The notes: generated from the letters alone by a model not told the origin. DNA of 64,000 nt from Rhodospirillaceae bacterium (GCA_002722885.1 PBNE01000013.1:1-64000), one strand, 5' to 3'; counted from the first letter of the stretch, positions 35,053 through 44,264 are shown. Translations and numbers: made by a program.

Positions 35053-36273
35053 ATGACCGACGGCAACAACAGGCCTCAGGGGTTCGCGACGCGCGCAATT
35101 CATCTGGGTTACGACCCCATGGATGAAAACGGCGCTCTGACCCAGCCAATCTATCTGACATCGACCTACGCCTTCGAATCAGCGGAGGCCGGCGGCGAGC
35201 TCTTTCGCGGTGAACGCAAGGGCTACATCTACGGGCGCAATCGCAACCCGACGCAGGCCCTGCTGGAGGAGCGCATGGCAAGCCTGGAAGGTGCAGAGGC
35301 TGGGCTGGCTCTGGCCAGCGGCATGGGCGCGATCAGTGCGTTGTGCTGGACCTTGTTGGAGGCCGGCGACGAGGTCGTGATCGACCACACACTTTATGGC
35401 AACACCTTCGCACTCTTCACCAAGGGGCTGCCGAAGTTCGGTGTGACGGTGACGCCGGTCGATCTGACGAACCTCGAGACGCTGGATTCGGCCCTCTCTT
35501 CGGCGACAAAGCTGGTGTTCTTTGAAACGCCGGCCAATCCCAATCTGCGTGTGATCGACATTGCCGCAGTGGCAGCGAGAGCCCAAGCCAAGGGCGCGCT
35601 TACGGTGGTCGACAACACGTTCTGCACCCCGGCGCTGCAGCGTCCAATCGAACAGGACGCGGATCTTGTTATCCATTCGGCCACGAAGTATCTGGGGGGG
35701 CACGGCGACCTGCTCGCAGGCGTGATCTGTGGCGAACACGACACGGTGCACCAGATTCGCCAGCACGGCCTGCGCTACCTGACCGGCGCAACGATCTCAC
35801 CCCTGACCGCCTTTCTGGTCATGCGTGGCCTGAAGACCCTGGAGCTACGCATGGAACGGCATAGCGACAGCGCTCTGGCCGTCGCCAAGATGCTACAGGA
35901 TCACCCAGCAGTGGCGTCGGTCGAACACCCCTGGCTCGACGATTTTGCCCAGGCTGATGCAGCCAGGCGCCAGATGAGCCGTGGCGGCGGCCTGGTCTCC
36001 TTTGAACTGCATGGCGGCTACGACGCCGGCATGGCGTTCATGAACGGCGTCGATCTGATCACCCGCGCAGTCAGCCTGGGCGATGCGGAGACCCTGGTGC
36101 AGCATCCCGCCAGCATGACCCATGCCACCTACACGCCGGAAGAACGTGCGGCGCACGGCATCAGCGAAGGCCTGATCCGCATGTCGGTCGGCCTCGAGAA
36201 CATCGCGGATATCCTGCAGGACATCGACGCGGCACTGGATGCCGCCATGGCCTCGCGCGCGGCCGCCGAATGA
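35053..36273 (+). CDS. Cys/Met-metabolism PLP enzyme, methionine gamma-lyase-like
   Basis: A 406-residue fold-type I PLP enzyme of the cystathionine gamma-synthase/methionine gamma-lyase family. YGRNRNPTQALLEERMASLE, ALASGMGAISALCWTLLEAG, FFETPANPNLRVIDI, VVDNTFCTPALQRPIEQDAD and the Schiff-base lysine motif VIHSATKYLGGHGDLLAG are all present. HPASMTHATYTPEERAAHGI near the end is characteristic of methionine gamma-lyase and of some O-acetylhomoserine enzymes. In Pseudomonas methionine gamma-lyase the active-site loop is LYGCT with a functional Cys; here it is LYGNT. So the exact substrate is open: methionine (giving methanethiol, 2-oxobutyrate and ammonia) or another gamma-substituted amino acid. 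It precedes enoyl-CoA hydratase and CoA transferase genes. Confidence 0.82.
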   Translation: MTDGNNRPQGFATRAIHLGYDPMDENGALTQPIYLTSTYAFESAEAGGELFRGERKGYIYGRNRNPTQALLEERMASLEGAEAGLALASGMGAISALCWTLLEAGDEVVIDHTLYGNTFALFTKGLPKFGVTVTPVDLTNLETLDSALSSATKLVFFETPANPNLRVIDIAAVAARAQAKGALTVVDNTFCTPALQRPIEQDADLVIHSATKYLGGHGDLLAGVICGEHDTVHQIRQHGLRYLTGATISPLTAFLVMRGLKTLELRMERHSDSALAVAKMLQDHPAVASVEHPWLDDFAQADAARRQMSRGGGLVSFELHGGYDAGMAFMNGVDLITRAVSLGDAETLVQHPASMTHATYTPEERAAHGISEGLIRMSVGLENIADILQDIDAALDAAMASRAAAE

Positions 36274-36301
36274 TCGTCTCAACCAACGCCGGAGCACGGC
36301 C

Positions 36302-37084
36302 ATGACCACCAGTCTCCCCGACTCCATTCTGGTCGACCGCCAGGGTGCCGTCGCCACGATCACGATCAACCGTCCGGAAAAGCTGAACGCGATCAACACG
36401 GTGACCGCCCGCGGTCTGTCCGATGCCTGCGACATGCTCTCGGCCAATGACGATGTGCGTGTGGTCGTGCTGCGCGGCGCCGGTGACCGTGCCTTCGGTG
36501 TGGGTGCCGACATCTCTGAATTCAAAGATCGTCGTGACGACCCGACCCAGGCGCAGGATTATGAGGAGGCCTGGGGAACAGGGCTGGCGAACTGCCGCCA
36601 TCCCGTGATCGCGCTGATCAAGGGCTATTGCATCGGCGGCAGCATGGGATTGCTGCCGGAAACCGACCTCCGCATCGCGGGAGAGTCTTCGACCTTCGCC
36701 ATTCCGGCTGGGCGTCTGGGAATCACCTATGGCCATGACGACATCGCCAAGCTGAAGCGGCTGGTGAGCCATGCTCATGCGTTGGAAATCCTGCTCGAGG
36801 CCTCGCAGTTCCCGGCAAGCCGGGCGCTGGAGATTGGTCTGGTCAGCCGCGTCGTGCCTGACGATCAGGTTGAGAACGAGGTCTATGCAACAGCGGAACG
36901 TATTGCGGCCAACGCTCCGTTGTCTGCCCGCTGGCACAAGAAGTTCGCCAGAAGGCTGCTCGACCCCGCGCCCTTGAACGACCAGGAACTTGCCGAGCCT
37001 TACCTCTGCTTCGGCACCGAGGACTACGACATCGGACGGACCGCCTTTGCCAACAGAACCAAACCTGACTTCAAGGGGCGCTGA
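36302..37084 (+). CDS. enoyl-CoA hydratase/isomerase family protein
   Basis: A 260-residue crotonase. GAVATITINRPEKLNAIN and the oxyanion-hole segment RAFGVGADISEFKDR are canonical, followed by GYCIGGSMGLLPETDLRIAGESSTFAIPAGRLGITYGHDD. The second catalytic-glutamate position (P-E-x(2)-L-G in hydratases) is here PAGRLG, so the usual Glu164 is absent; the first (here GLLPETD) is less clear. The protein may therefore catalyse isomerisation, decarboxylation or hydrolysis rather than simple hydration, as in carnitinyl-CoA dehydratase-like branches. ATG 36302 follows GGAG. It lies 28 bp after the PLP-enzyme gene and 2 bp before the CoA transferase, so it belongs to one operon with them. Confidence 0.82.
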   Translation: MTTSLPDSILVDRQGAVATITINRPEKLNAINTVTARGLSDACDMLSANDDVRVVVLRGAGDRAFGVGADISEFKDRRDDPTQAQDYEEAWGTGLANCRHPVIALIKGYCIGGSMGLLPETDLRIAGESSTFAIPAGRLGITYGHDDIAKLKRLVSHAHALEILLEASQFPASRALEIGLVSRVVPDDQVENEVYATAERIAANAPLSARWHKKFARRLLDPAPLNDQELAEPYLCFGTEDYDIGRTAFANRTKPDFKGR

Positions 37085-37086
37085 TC

Positions 37087-38298
37087 ATGGAGACCGGCTA
37101 CGGGCCGCTCAACGGCGTGACGGTTGTCGACTTCACCCATGTGATGGCGGGGCCCACCTGCACCATGATGCTGGCCGACATGGGTGCTGACGTGATCAAG
37201 ATCGAGCGCGTCCCCTACGAGGCCGACGGCTCCCACAACGCCGACGACCCCTACTGGATCAACGGGGTCAGCGCGTCCTACATGATCGTCAACCGCAACA
37301 AGCGCGGGCTGCCGCTGAACCTCAAGACACCGGAGGGTGTCGAGATTGCCCACCGGCTGATCGCTCAAGGCGATGTCGTGGTGGAGAACTACCGTCCCGG
37401 CGTGCTCGACAGGCTGGGTGTGGGCTATGAGGACGCGAAGAAGACTAATCCCGGGATCATCTATGCCGCGGTGTCGGGCTTCGGCCGCACAGGCCCCTAT
37501 GGCGATCGCCCCGGCTACGACCTGATGGCACAGGGCATGTCGGGGATCATGAGCGTCACCGGTGAAGGTCCGGGCCGTCCACCGGTCAAACCCGGTGTGC
37601 CAATGACGGATATCACCGCCGGGATTCTGCTCGCCATGGGCGTTTGTGCCGCCTTGCGTCATCGTGAGGTCACGGGCGAAGGCCAGATGGTCGACACCTC
37701 CCTGTTTGAGGCGGGCATCGTGCAGACCTACTGGCACTCGGCCCTGAGCTTTTCGACCGGTACGGCGCCAGAGCCTCTGGGTTCCGGACACCCGCTGCAG
37801 GCGCCGTATCAGGCGATCACAACCAGCGATGGCCACATCACGATCAGCGCCGGCGGCTGGATGTGGGGCGGCTTCTGCAAGCTCGTCGCGCCGGAGCTCG
37901 AACACGACCCGCGCTTCGACACCAACGAGAAGCGCATGACAAACGTGAAGGAACTCGAAGTAATCCTGAACGAGAAGATGTCAGTGAAGACCACGGCGGA
38001 ATGGATCGTCGAACTGGAAGCCGCTGGCATGCCGTCTGGCCCGATCAATTCGATTCCTGAAATGCACCGCGATCCGCAGGCTCTGGCCCGTGACATGGTG
38101 GTCACACAGGATCATCCGGTCGCCGGAGAGGTCCCGGTTCTGGGCTTTCCCGTGAAGTTCTCGGAAACCCCCGGCGGGCCGATAAAGCCGTCAACGGTTT
38201 ACGGGCAATACACCCGAGAGATCCTCGGTACAGCAGGCTACAGCGACGCCGAAATCGACAGCTTAATCGCGGCAGGCGCTACCGCCGACAGCATGTGA
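37087..38298 (+). CDS. class III (CaiB/BaiF) CoA transferase
   Basis: A 403-residue family III CoA transferase, which moves CoA between carboxylic acids through an aspartyl-CoA thioester. VVDFTHVMAGPTCTMMLADMGADVIKIER is the N-terminal signature. NRNKRGLPLNLKTPEG, VVVENYRPGVLDRLGVGY and the catalytic Asp region RPGYDLMAQGMSGIMSVTGE (D145) follow in order. ITAGILLAMGVCAALRHREVTGEGQMVDTSL completes the set. The likely task is CoA activation of an acid that the crotonase next door then modifies. Start ATG 37087 lies 2 bp after the previous stop. It converges with the HyuA-like gene, with only 2 bp between the stop codons. Confidence 0.9.
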   Translation: METGYGPLNGVTVVDFTHVMAGPTCTMMLADMGADVIKIERVPYEADGSHNADDPYWINGVSASYMIVNRNKRGLPLNLKTPEGVEIAHRLIAQGDVVVENYRPGVLDRLGVGYEDAKKTNPGIIYAAVSGFGRTGPYGDRPGYDLMAQGMSGIMSVTGEGPGRPPVKPGVPMTDITAGILLAMGVCAALRHREVTGEGQMVDTSLFEAGIVQTYWHSALSFSTGTAPEPLGSGHPLQAPYQAITTSDGHITISAGGWMWGGFCKLVAPELEHDPRFDTNEKRMTNVKELEVILNEKMSVKTTAEWIVELEAAGMPSGPINSIPEMHRDPQALARDMVVTQDHPVAGEVPVLGFPVKFSETPGGPIKPSTVYGQYTREILGTAGYSDAEIDSLIAAGATADSM

Positions 38299-38300
38299 GG

Positions 38301-39836
38301 TCAGGCGGCTATGTCGCCAACGACACGGACGCGGGCCCGGACGGCGTTGCCGGGCAGATAGGCCAGGGGCAGGTCTTCAACCTCGACGATCTTGAGGGTT
38401 GTGCGATCGGCGCCTCCCTCGACAGCACGCACCTCGGCAATTTGTCGGGCCTCGGCAAGCATCTCGTCGCGATCAAGATCGGTGAACACCTGGTCGCATT
38501 CACCCGAGACCTGGGCGATGGCGGCTCCGACGGCGTTGGCGACCTCACCGTGCTCGACCCGGATGACCTCCGACGCGCCCGGAAGGTCGTCGGGAATGAG
38601 GAAGGAACCGCCACCCACGGCCAGAACGCTAACGCCGCCCGCAGCAGTTTTCATGCGATCGACTGCCTCGGCAGCCATGGTGTGGGCCACACCCAGCATC
38701 TCGCCCACACGAGCTGAATTGAGATGGCCCACCCGATCGCGATTCCCGAGATCAAGCAGGCCGGCCGCCACGGCGAGGTCGGTGGTGGTGAGATCGTTCC
38801 CACCAAACACCATGGCCCTGCTGATGAGCTCATAGCCTGTGCTTTCAGGGCCGATCGTTCCCTTGTCGAGATCAACCAATGAGCCGCCGCCCAGACCGAT
38901 CGAGACGAGATCGGGCATACGGAAGAGCGTGCGCACGCCGCCAATCTCTATGACGTTGTTGGCCTCGCGCGGGAAGCCGGATTGCAGCATGCCGATATCG
39001 GCTGTCGTCCCTCCGACATCGACCACCATGCCATCGGGTCGCCCTGACAGGAAGGCGGCGCCACGCATGGAGTTGGTCGGGCCGGACGCAAAACTGAACA
39101 CCGGAAACCGCTCTGCCTGCTCCGCCAGAAGAACGGTGCCGTCGTTCTGGGTCAGGTAGAGTTTCGCCTCAAGGCCACTGCCCGCCAGCGCATTGCGGAA
39201 TGCCTGGGTCGTGTGATGGGCCAGCGGCTCCAGGCTGGCGTTCAGCAGGGCCGCGTTCTCGCGTTCCAGCAGACCGATGCGGCCGATCCGGTGTGACAGC
39301 GTGACCTGACAGTCCGGACAGATGTCAGCGAGAACCTCGGCCGCGCGGCCTTCGCACGCTCCTGTCAACGGCGAGAAGGCAGCCGCAACCGCCACGCTGC
39401 GCAGTCCAGACCGGGCGATAGCATGCGCGGCATCGACCAGTGCCGTCTCGTCGAGGTCCACGATGGGCCGACCGTCGTACTCATGTCCCCCCTCGATCAT
39501 GAAGACGTCGCCACGAACCACGTCCCGCAGATCATCGGGCCAGTCGACAAAGGGGCCAAGAGAACGGCTGGCCGGCAGTCCTATCCTGATAGCCACCATA
39601 GGCTGCAACCCGCGCCGCTGAACCACGGCGTTGGTGAAGTGAGTCGTGCCGATCATGACCGCATCGATGCTCCCGGGCCTCAGGCCGGATTGCTCCAGAA
39701 CCGTGCCCATGGCCGCGCGGATGCCCGACATGACATCCGATGTTGTTGCCGTCTTTGTCTTGGCGACCACCCCGTCACCGTCCAGCAGAACGGCATCGGT
39801 GTTGGTGCCGCCGACATCGATCCCGATCCGACGCAC
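38301..39836 (-). CDS. hydantoinase/oxoprolinase family protein, HyuA-like, without a HyuB partner
   Basis: A 511-residue protein of the ASKHA fold. RRIGIDVGGTNTDAVLLDGD is the N-terminal phosphate-binding loop, IGTTHFTNAVVQRRGL the next conserved block, and GMVVDVGGTTADIGMLQSG the second phosphate loop. SIGLGGGSLVDL and VLAVGGGSFLIPDDLP complete the adenosine-binding motifs. Such subunits hydrolyse ATP to open 5-oxoproline or hydantoin rings, or to carboxylate acetone. The B subunit (HyuB) normally next to it is absent; free-standing proteins of this length (about 510-530) exist in the family and are often paired with a DUF917 protein, also absent here. Its function is unclear. Confidence 0.85.
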   Translation of the reverse strand: MRRIGIDVGGTNTDAVLLDGDGVVAKTKTATTSDVMSGIRAAMGTVLEQSGLRPGSIDAVMIGTTHFTNAVVQRRGLQPMVAIRIGLPASRSLGPFVDWPDDLRDVVRGDVFMIEGGHEYDGRPIVDLDETALVDAAHAIARSGLRSVAVAAAFSPLTGACEGRAAEVLADICPDCQVTLSHRIGRIGLLERENAALLNASLEPLAHHTTQAFRNALAGSGLEAKLYLTQNDGTVLLAEQAERFPVFSFASGPTNSMRGAAFLSGRPDGMVVDVGGTTADIGMLQSGFPREANNVIEIGGVRTLFRMPDLVSIGLGGGSLVDLDKGTIGPESTGYELISRAMVFGGNDLTTTDLAVAAGLLDLGNRDRVGHLNSARVGEMLGVAHTMAAEAVDRMKTAAGGVSVLAVGGGSFLIPDDLPGASEVIRVEHGEVANAVGAAIAQVSGECDQVFTDLDRDEMLAEARQIAEVRAVEGGADRTTLKIVEVEDLPLAYLPGNAVRARVRVVGDIAA

Positions 39837-39919
39837 GCGTTCCTCCCTTTGGCGGGACGGGGAGCTTCCCCCGCCACGCCGCCCGCGACAAGATGTGTCT
39901 GTACAGATGGGAGGACGTC

Positions 39920-40720
39920 ATGGAGGACACGGGACGCAAGGCCGCGATCGTCACCGGTTCAGCGACGGGAATCGGGCGGGCGATTGCGCTGAGCCTGAGC
40001 CGGCTGGGCTGGGGTGTGGTGCTGAACTACACACGCAGCGTCGAGGAGATGGCAGAAACCAAACGTCTCTGCCGAGAGGCTGGTGGTGACCCCGTGGTGA
40101 TCCAGGGCGATGTGAGTGAAGACGCGGTCTGCCGCACCCTTGCCGATGCGGCGGAGAAACGATGGGGACGGCTCGACGGGTTGGTCAGCAACGCCGGTGT
40201 TACCAAGTTCGTGGCACCTGACGATCTTGATGGCCTAAACCGGGGGGATTTCGAACATATCTTCGGGGTCAACCTGATCGGGTGCTGGCAGGCGGCACGG
40301 GCAGCAGCTCCGTTGATGAAACAATCGGGCAGCGGCTCCATCGTGACGATGTCTTCATTGTCGGCCTTCACGGGAGCCGGCAGCAGTGCCGCCTATGCCG
40401 CCTCGAAGGCTGCGCTCAACACCCTGACCCTTTCGCTGGCACGTGGGCTGGCGCCGGATATCAGGGTCAATGCCGTCTGCCCCGGCTATGTCCGGACCCG
40501 TTGGGGCAAGCGTGGGATCGGCGAGGACGGCTATGCCGCGTTTACTGCAGCGCTGACTGAACAGCTACTGCTCAAACGCATGGTCGAGGCCGATGATGTG
40601 GCGGAGACCGTACTGTGGTTCCTGACGGGCGGTGTTGCCATCACCGGCCAGACCCTGGTGATCGATGCCGGGGAACATCTGGCGGGGGGCATTTCGATCT
40701 CGAAATCCGCTGAGGATTGA
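39920..40720 (+). CDS. SDR-family oxidoreductase
   Basis: A 266-residue classical SDR. AAIVTGSATGIGRAIALSLS is the cofactor motif, LNYTRSVEE the strand-two end (favouring NADP(H)), LVSNAGVTKF the NxAG block, IVTMSSLSAFTGAG the catalytic Ser region and AAYAASKAALNTL the Tyr-x3-Lys. VRTRWGKRGIGED follows VNAVCPGY, and GQTLVIDAGEHL ends the fold. ATG 39920 is preceded by GGGAGGA, which decides against the longer open frame. The ligand is unknown. It lies between the HyuA-like gene (divergent) and the first Rieske gene, 76 bp upstream of the latter, and may be co-transcribed with it. Confidence 0.85.
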   Translation: MEDTGRKAAIVTGSATGIGRAIALSLSRLGWGVVLNYTRSVEEMAETKRLCREAGGDPVVIQGDVSEDAVCRTLADAAEKRWGRLDGLVSNAGVTKFVAPDDLDGLNRGDFEHIFGVNLIGCWQAARAAAPLMKQSGSGSIVTMSSLSAFTGAGSSAAYAASKAALNTLTLSLARGLAPDIRVNAVCPGYVRTRWGKRGIGEDGYAAFTAALTEQLLLKRMVEADDVAETVLWFLTGGVAITGQTLVIDAGEHLAGGISISKSAED

Positions 40721-40796
40721 TGGTGACAGGTCAGTAAAAATCACGCATCGTTTTTGAGATCGGCGTGGGATCGCCGCAACTCCGGAGGTCGAATCC

Positions 40797-41941
40797 ATGG
40801 CGCTTGGTCGGACCGCAAGCCAGGACAACACGCAACAGAGCGGCCCGCAGCTCACGCTGCCGTCGCGCTGCTTCACCGACCCCGACATCTATACTCGGGA
40901 ACTCGAGACGAGCTTCCGGAAGGTGCGGCAACCCGCGGGCCATGCCGAGGACGTTGCCGAACCCGGCGACTACCTCACCGGCCGCATTGCCGGCCAGGAC
41001 ATCGCGGTGATTCGCCGGCGTGACGGGGTACTGCGCGGGTTCTTCAATGTCTGCCAGCATCGGAGCCATCGCCTGCTGAAGGGCAAGGGCAATCTGAAGG
41101 TGGCGATCACCTGCCCCTATCACGCCTGGGCCTATGGTCTGGATGACACCCTGCGCAATGCGCCGAACGCCGACAACGTCTGCGGATTGGAGACCGCCGA
41201 TGTCTCACTGCAATCGGTCGCCATCGCTGTCGTAGGACCGATGGTGCTGGCCTGTCTGGACCGCGATGTCGCCCCGTTTGACGACCTATATCCCGGTGTG
41301 CACCGGGAATTCAATGCCTTCGCACCCCGCATGGGAGAGCTGACCTTTCACCGCCGGTCAAGCGCGACACTGGCCTGCAACTGGAAGGTTGCGCTGGAGA
41401 ACTACGGCGAGTGTTATCACTGCAAGCATGCACATCCGACGCTGGTGAGTGCTCTTCTGGATGCCAATAACTACAGAGTGGAGCTCTTCGAGCGGCACCA
41501 CCGCCACACGACGAGCAGCAACCCCGACGGGATCACCCTCTATGAGGTCGATGCGGACGACAGCGATCAGGCGTTGAACTATGCCAACTGGCTGATCTGG
41601 CCGAACTATTCTTTCCAGGTCAACCCGGGTTCTAACGTCGTCGTCTTCCAGTTTATGCCCGACGGCCTGGAGCACACGATCGAGAACATCGACTGGTTCT
41701 TCGGCCCCTGGGTGCCGGAGAGCGAACGCGACCGGATCGTTGAGGACCATACGCGCACGACCTGCAGGAAGACATCGATCTCTGCGAGGAGGTCCAGATC
41801 GGTCTCAACAACCTGCGCTACGACCGCGGCGTTCTGATGGTCGACCAGAACCAGAAGACAGCGGATCACAGCGAGCATTCCGTGGCGCACTGGCAGAATC
41901 TGTGGCGCGCCACGATGGGTGAGGATGTTGTCGCCCGATAA
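40797..41941 (+). pseudogene. Rieske-type aromatic-ring-/amine-hydroxylating oxygenase alpha subunit, frameshifted
   Basis: The first 316 or so codons from ATG 40797 (after CGGAGG) encode a typical Rieske oxygenase: cluster ligands C86-x-H88 and C106-x2-H109 (CPYHAWAYGL), and the mononuclear iron site LENYGECYHCKHAHPTL with H208 and H213. Near 41745-41758 the frame is lost and runs to an early end at 41837, whereas the family C-terminus DIDLCEEVQIGLNNLRYDRG and AHWQNLWRATMGEDV is encoded in another frame until TAA 41939-41941. One missing base near 41750 explains this. The sequence resembles the GbcA/stachydrine-demethylase branch that removes methyl groups from betaines. There is no homopolymer at the site. 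Confidence 0.85.
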
Positions 41942-43124
41942 CGCCCCTCTCCTCTTCCAGCCGTTCACGCAACGAGGTCTCATCGCCAAGAACAGGATCG
42001 TGGTGGCGCCGATGTGCCAGTATGCATCCGACGACGGCGCGCCGGTCGACTGGCATCTGGTGCACATGGGCCGGCTCGCCATGGGCGGGGCCGGGATCAG
42101 CTTTGTCGAAGAGAGCGCCGTCGAGGCGCGCGGACGCAAGACCTACCGCTGCTCCGGTCTCTGGAAATCCGAACAGGTCCCAGCTTGGCGTCGCGTGACC
42201 GACATGATCCGCAGCTTCGGCTCTGTCCCGGCCATCCAGCTTGGCCACAGCGGACGGAAGGGGTCGTGCCATGGCGCGATGCAGGATTGGGCTCCCCTGT
42301 CGGCCGAAAACACCAGGCCCGATGAGCCGCCCTGGCCTGCGCTGGCGCCGAGCCCGATTCCCGACTCGCCGGCTCATCCCCTGCCCCATGTGATGGACCG
42401 CGACGACATCGACACGGTGGTCGCCGCGTTTGCCAGAAGTGCGGTTCTCAGCAGGGAGGCCGGGTTCAACCTGATCGAAATCCACGGGGCCCACGGCTAT
42501 CTGATTCATCAGTTCCTGTCGCCGTTGAGTAACCAGCGGGAAGACGGTTATGGCGGCTGCCGCAACAACCGCATGCGTTTTACGCTGGAGGTGGCCGAAG
42601 CCGTGCGTGCGGTCTGGCCCGACGATCTGCCGCTGTGGTGGCGGGCGTCCTGTGTCGACGGGCTGGGCGGGGCCTGGGATCTCGACGATACGGTCGAACT
42701 AGCCCTTGCCCTGAAGTGCCGTGGCATCGACATGATCGACTGCTCGTCGGGAGGCATCAGCGGCAACACTGCCATGCCGGCCGTTCCCCGGACGCCGGGT
42801 TATCAGGTCGGATTCTCGGACACGATCAGGCGTAAGGCCGGGATCGCGACCTGCGCCGTTGGCGAAATCACCGAACCCAAACTGGCCGAAACAATTCTGC
42901 AGCAGGGCCAGGCCGATGTGATCGCGCTGGCGCGCGAACTGATGCTGGATGCCAACTGGCCCGCCCGTGCGGCCCGCCAGCTTGGCATCGAAACATGGTG
43001 GGATGTTCTGCCGCCCGCCTATGCCCACAGGCTCGAGCGGCGGGAGCAGGTCCGAGCGCTCTATGCCGAACGCGACGATGCCGACATGGATGAACAGGAC
43101 CGTCTGTTAATTGAGTCGTCGTGA
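41925..43124 (+). CDS. old yellow enzyme (NADH:flavin oxidoreductase, YqjM/NamA-like)
   Basis: A 399-residue FMN-barrel enzyme. LLFQPFTQRGLIAKNRIVVAPMCQYASDDG is the start of the thermophilic-like OYE class with its Cys and Tyr near the flavin. PAIQLGHSGRKGS supplies the active-site Gln/His region. FNLIEIHGAHGYLIHQFLSPLSNQREDGYGG has the two substrate-binding histidine-region residues in their usual place. DVIALARELMLDANWPARAA ends the barrel. Members reduce alpha,beta-unsaturated carbonyl compounds or nitro groups with NAD(P)H. There is no Fe-S domain. The start ATG 41925 overlaps the frameshifted Rieske gene by 17 bp, suggesting that both belonged to one transcript. Confidence 0.88.
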   Translation: MLSPDNAPLLFQPFTQRGLIAKNRIVVAPMCQYASDDGAPVDWHLVHMGRLAMGGAGISFVEESAVEARGRKTYRCSGLWKSEQVPAWRRVTDMIRSFGSVPAIQLGHSGRKGSCHGAMQDWAPLSAENTRPDEPPWPALAPSPIPDSPAHPLPHVMDRDDIDTVVAAFARSAVLSREAGFNLIEIHGAHGYLIHQFLSPLSNQREDGYGGCRNNRMRFTLEVAEAVRAVWPDDLPLWWRASCVDGLGGAWDLDDTVELALALKCRGIDMIDCSSGGISGNTAMPAVPRTPGYQVGFSDTIRRKAGIATCAVGEITEPKLAETILQQGQADVIALARELMLDANWPARAARQLGIETWWDVLPPAYAHRLERREQVRALYAERDDADMDEQDRLLIESS

Positions 43125-43131
43125 GAGACGA

Positions 43132-44250
43132 TCAGGCCCTCACTTCGATCACGATCTTACCGATGTAGCCCTTGTGCAGGAAGTCCTTCTGCGCCTCGAC
43201 GAGGTTCTCCAGGGGATAGGTTGACGACAGGACCGGGCTGACCTCGCCGCGTTCGATGTAACCGACGACATCGTGGAACACCTCGAGCGGAGTCACGGTC
43301 GATCCGTGCATTTCAAGGTCGCGGTAAACTAGGTGCCTCAGGTTGAAGTTGACCTCCGGTCCGCCGATCGCTCCCGAGGAAGCGTAGCGCCCTCCGGTAC
43401 GCAGAGCAGCAATCATCTGGCCGAACAGCGGTCCGCCGACGACATCAACAACGCCTTCGACACGTCCGGACGATGTGCATTGGGCCACGGCGGCGACGAG
43501 ATCATCGATGTCGCGCGGAATGATGGCATCAGCACCCAGAGCCTTCACCGCATCGGCCTTCGACGCACTGCAAAGTGCGACGACGCTGCCCCCGCGACGC
43601 TTCACCAGCTGGATTGCAGCAGTACCCACCCCACCGGATGCACCAGTGATGAGAACCCAGTCGCCGGGCCCAGGGTCGACATGGCGGATCATGCCCTCAG
43701 CAGTCGAAAACGCTACCATGAATGTTGCGAGTTCAACGTCGGAGAGGTCGCTTTCGACCTTCACGGCGTTGGCGTCGGGCGCGGTGGCGTATTCGGCGAA
43801 GCCGCCGTCGCACTCGCTGCCGTAGTAACCGGCCTTTTCCATGTTGAGAGGGTCGCCGGGATCACGAAGCCAGCCATCGACCATAACGCGCTCACCGATG
43901 CGGCCCGGATCAACGCCTTGACCGACGGCAACAATACGGCCGACCGCATCGGCACCCTGAATGCGTGGAAAGCTTATCGGCTGACCACCCCAGGAAGCCG
44001 CATCGGGCGTGATGGCGTCGAAGCCTCCCGCACCCCCGTCCGTGGTGATGCCGGATTTGACAGTCTGGCTGTACCAGGCGGTGCGTGAGTTGATGTCGGT
44101 GTTGTTGCAGCCGCACGCCCCGACCCGGATGAGCACCTCGCCATGGCTGGCCTGCGGAACAGGCCAGTCGGCATGAAACTCGAGCTTGTCGAGGCCGCCG
44201 TGACCGGTCGTGACCATGGCGCGCATGGTGGCGGGCAGGGATTCTGGCAT
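43132..44250 (-). CDS. zinc-free MDR (quinone-oxidoreductase-like) enzyme
   Basis: A 372-residue medium-chain dehydrogenase/reductase. LIRVGACGCNNTDINSRTAWYSQTV replaces the zinc-binding GxCGTD motif of alcohol dehydrogenases with a C-N-N-T-D, as in the QOR-like branch. A long insertion (about residues 62-90) precedes FPRIQGADAVGRIVAVG. The cofactor loop is DWVLITGASGGVGTAAIQLVKRRG. GVVDVVGGPLFGQMIAALRTGGRYASSG follows. The group reduces quinones, enones or other activated double bonds with NADPH. It converges with the OYE gene (7 bp apart) and lies 14 bp downstream of the XRE-cupin regulator on the same strand, so it is probably part of that regulator's operon. Confidence 0.85.
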   Translation of the reverse strand: MPESLPATMRAMVTTGHGGLDKLEFHADWPVPQASHGEVLIRVGACGCNNTDINSRTAWYSQTVKSGITTDGGAGGFDAITPDAASWGGQPISFPRIQGADAVGRIVAVGQGVDPGRIGERVMVDGWLRDPGDPLNMEKAGYYGSECDGGFAEYATAPDANAVKVESDLSDVELATFMVAFSTAEGMIRHVDPGPGDWVLITGASGGVGTAAIQLVKRRGGSVVALCSASKADAVKALGADAIIPRDIDDLVAAVAQCTSSGRVEGVVDVVGGPLFGQMIAALRTGGRYASSGAIGGPEVNFNLRHLVYRDLEMHGSTVTPLEVFHDVVGYIERGEVSPVLSSTYPLENLVEAQKDFLHKGYIGKIVIEVRA

Positions 44251-44264
44251 CTAAGGGCTTCCAG

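Noticed and set aside
41745-41760. Programmed ribosomal frameshift in the first Rieske gene
   Set aside because: There is no X-XXY-YYZ slippery heptamer and no strong hairpin next to the site, and Rieske genes are not known for this.
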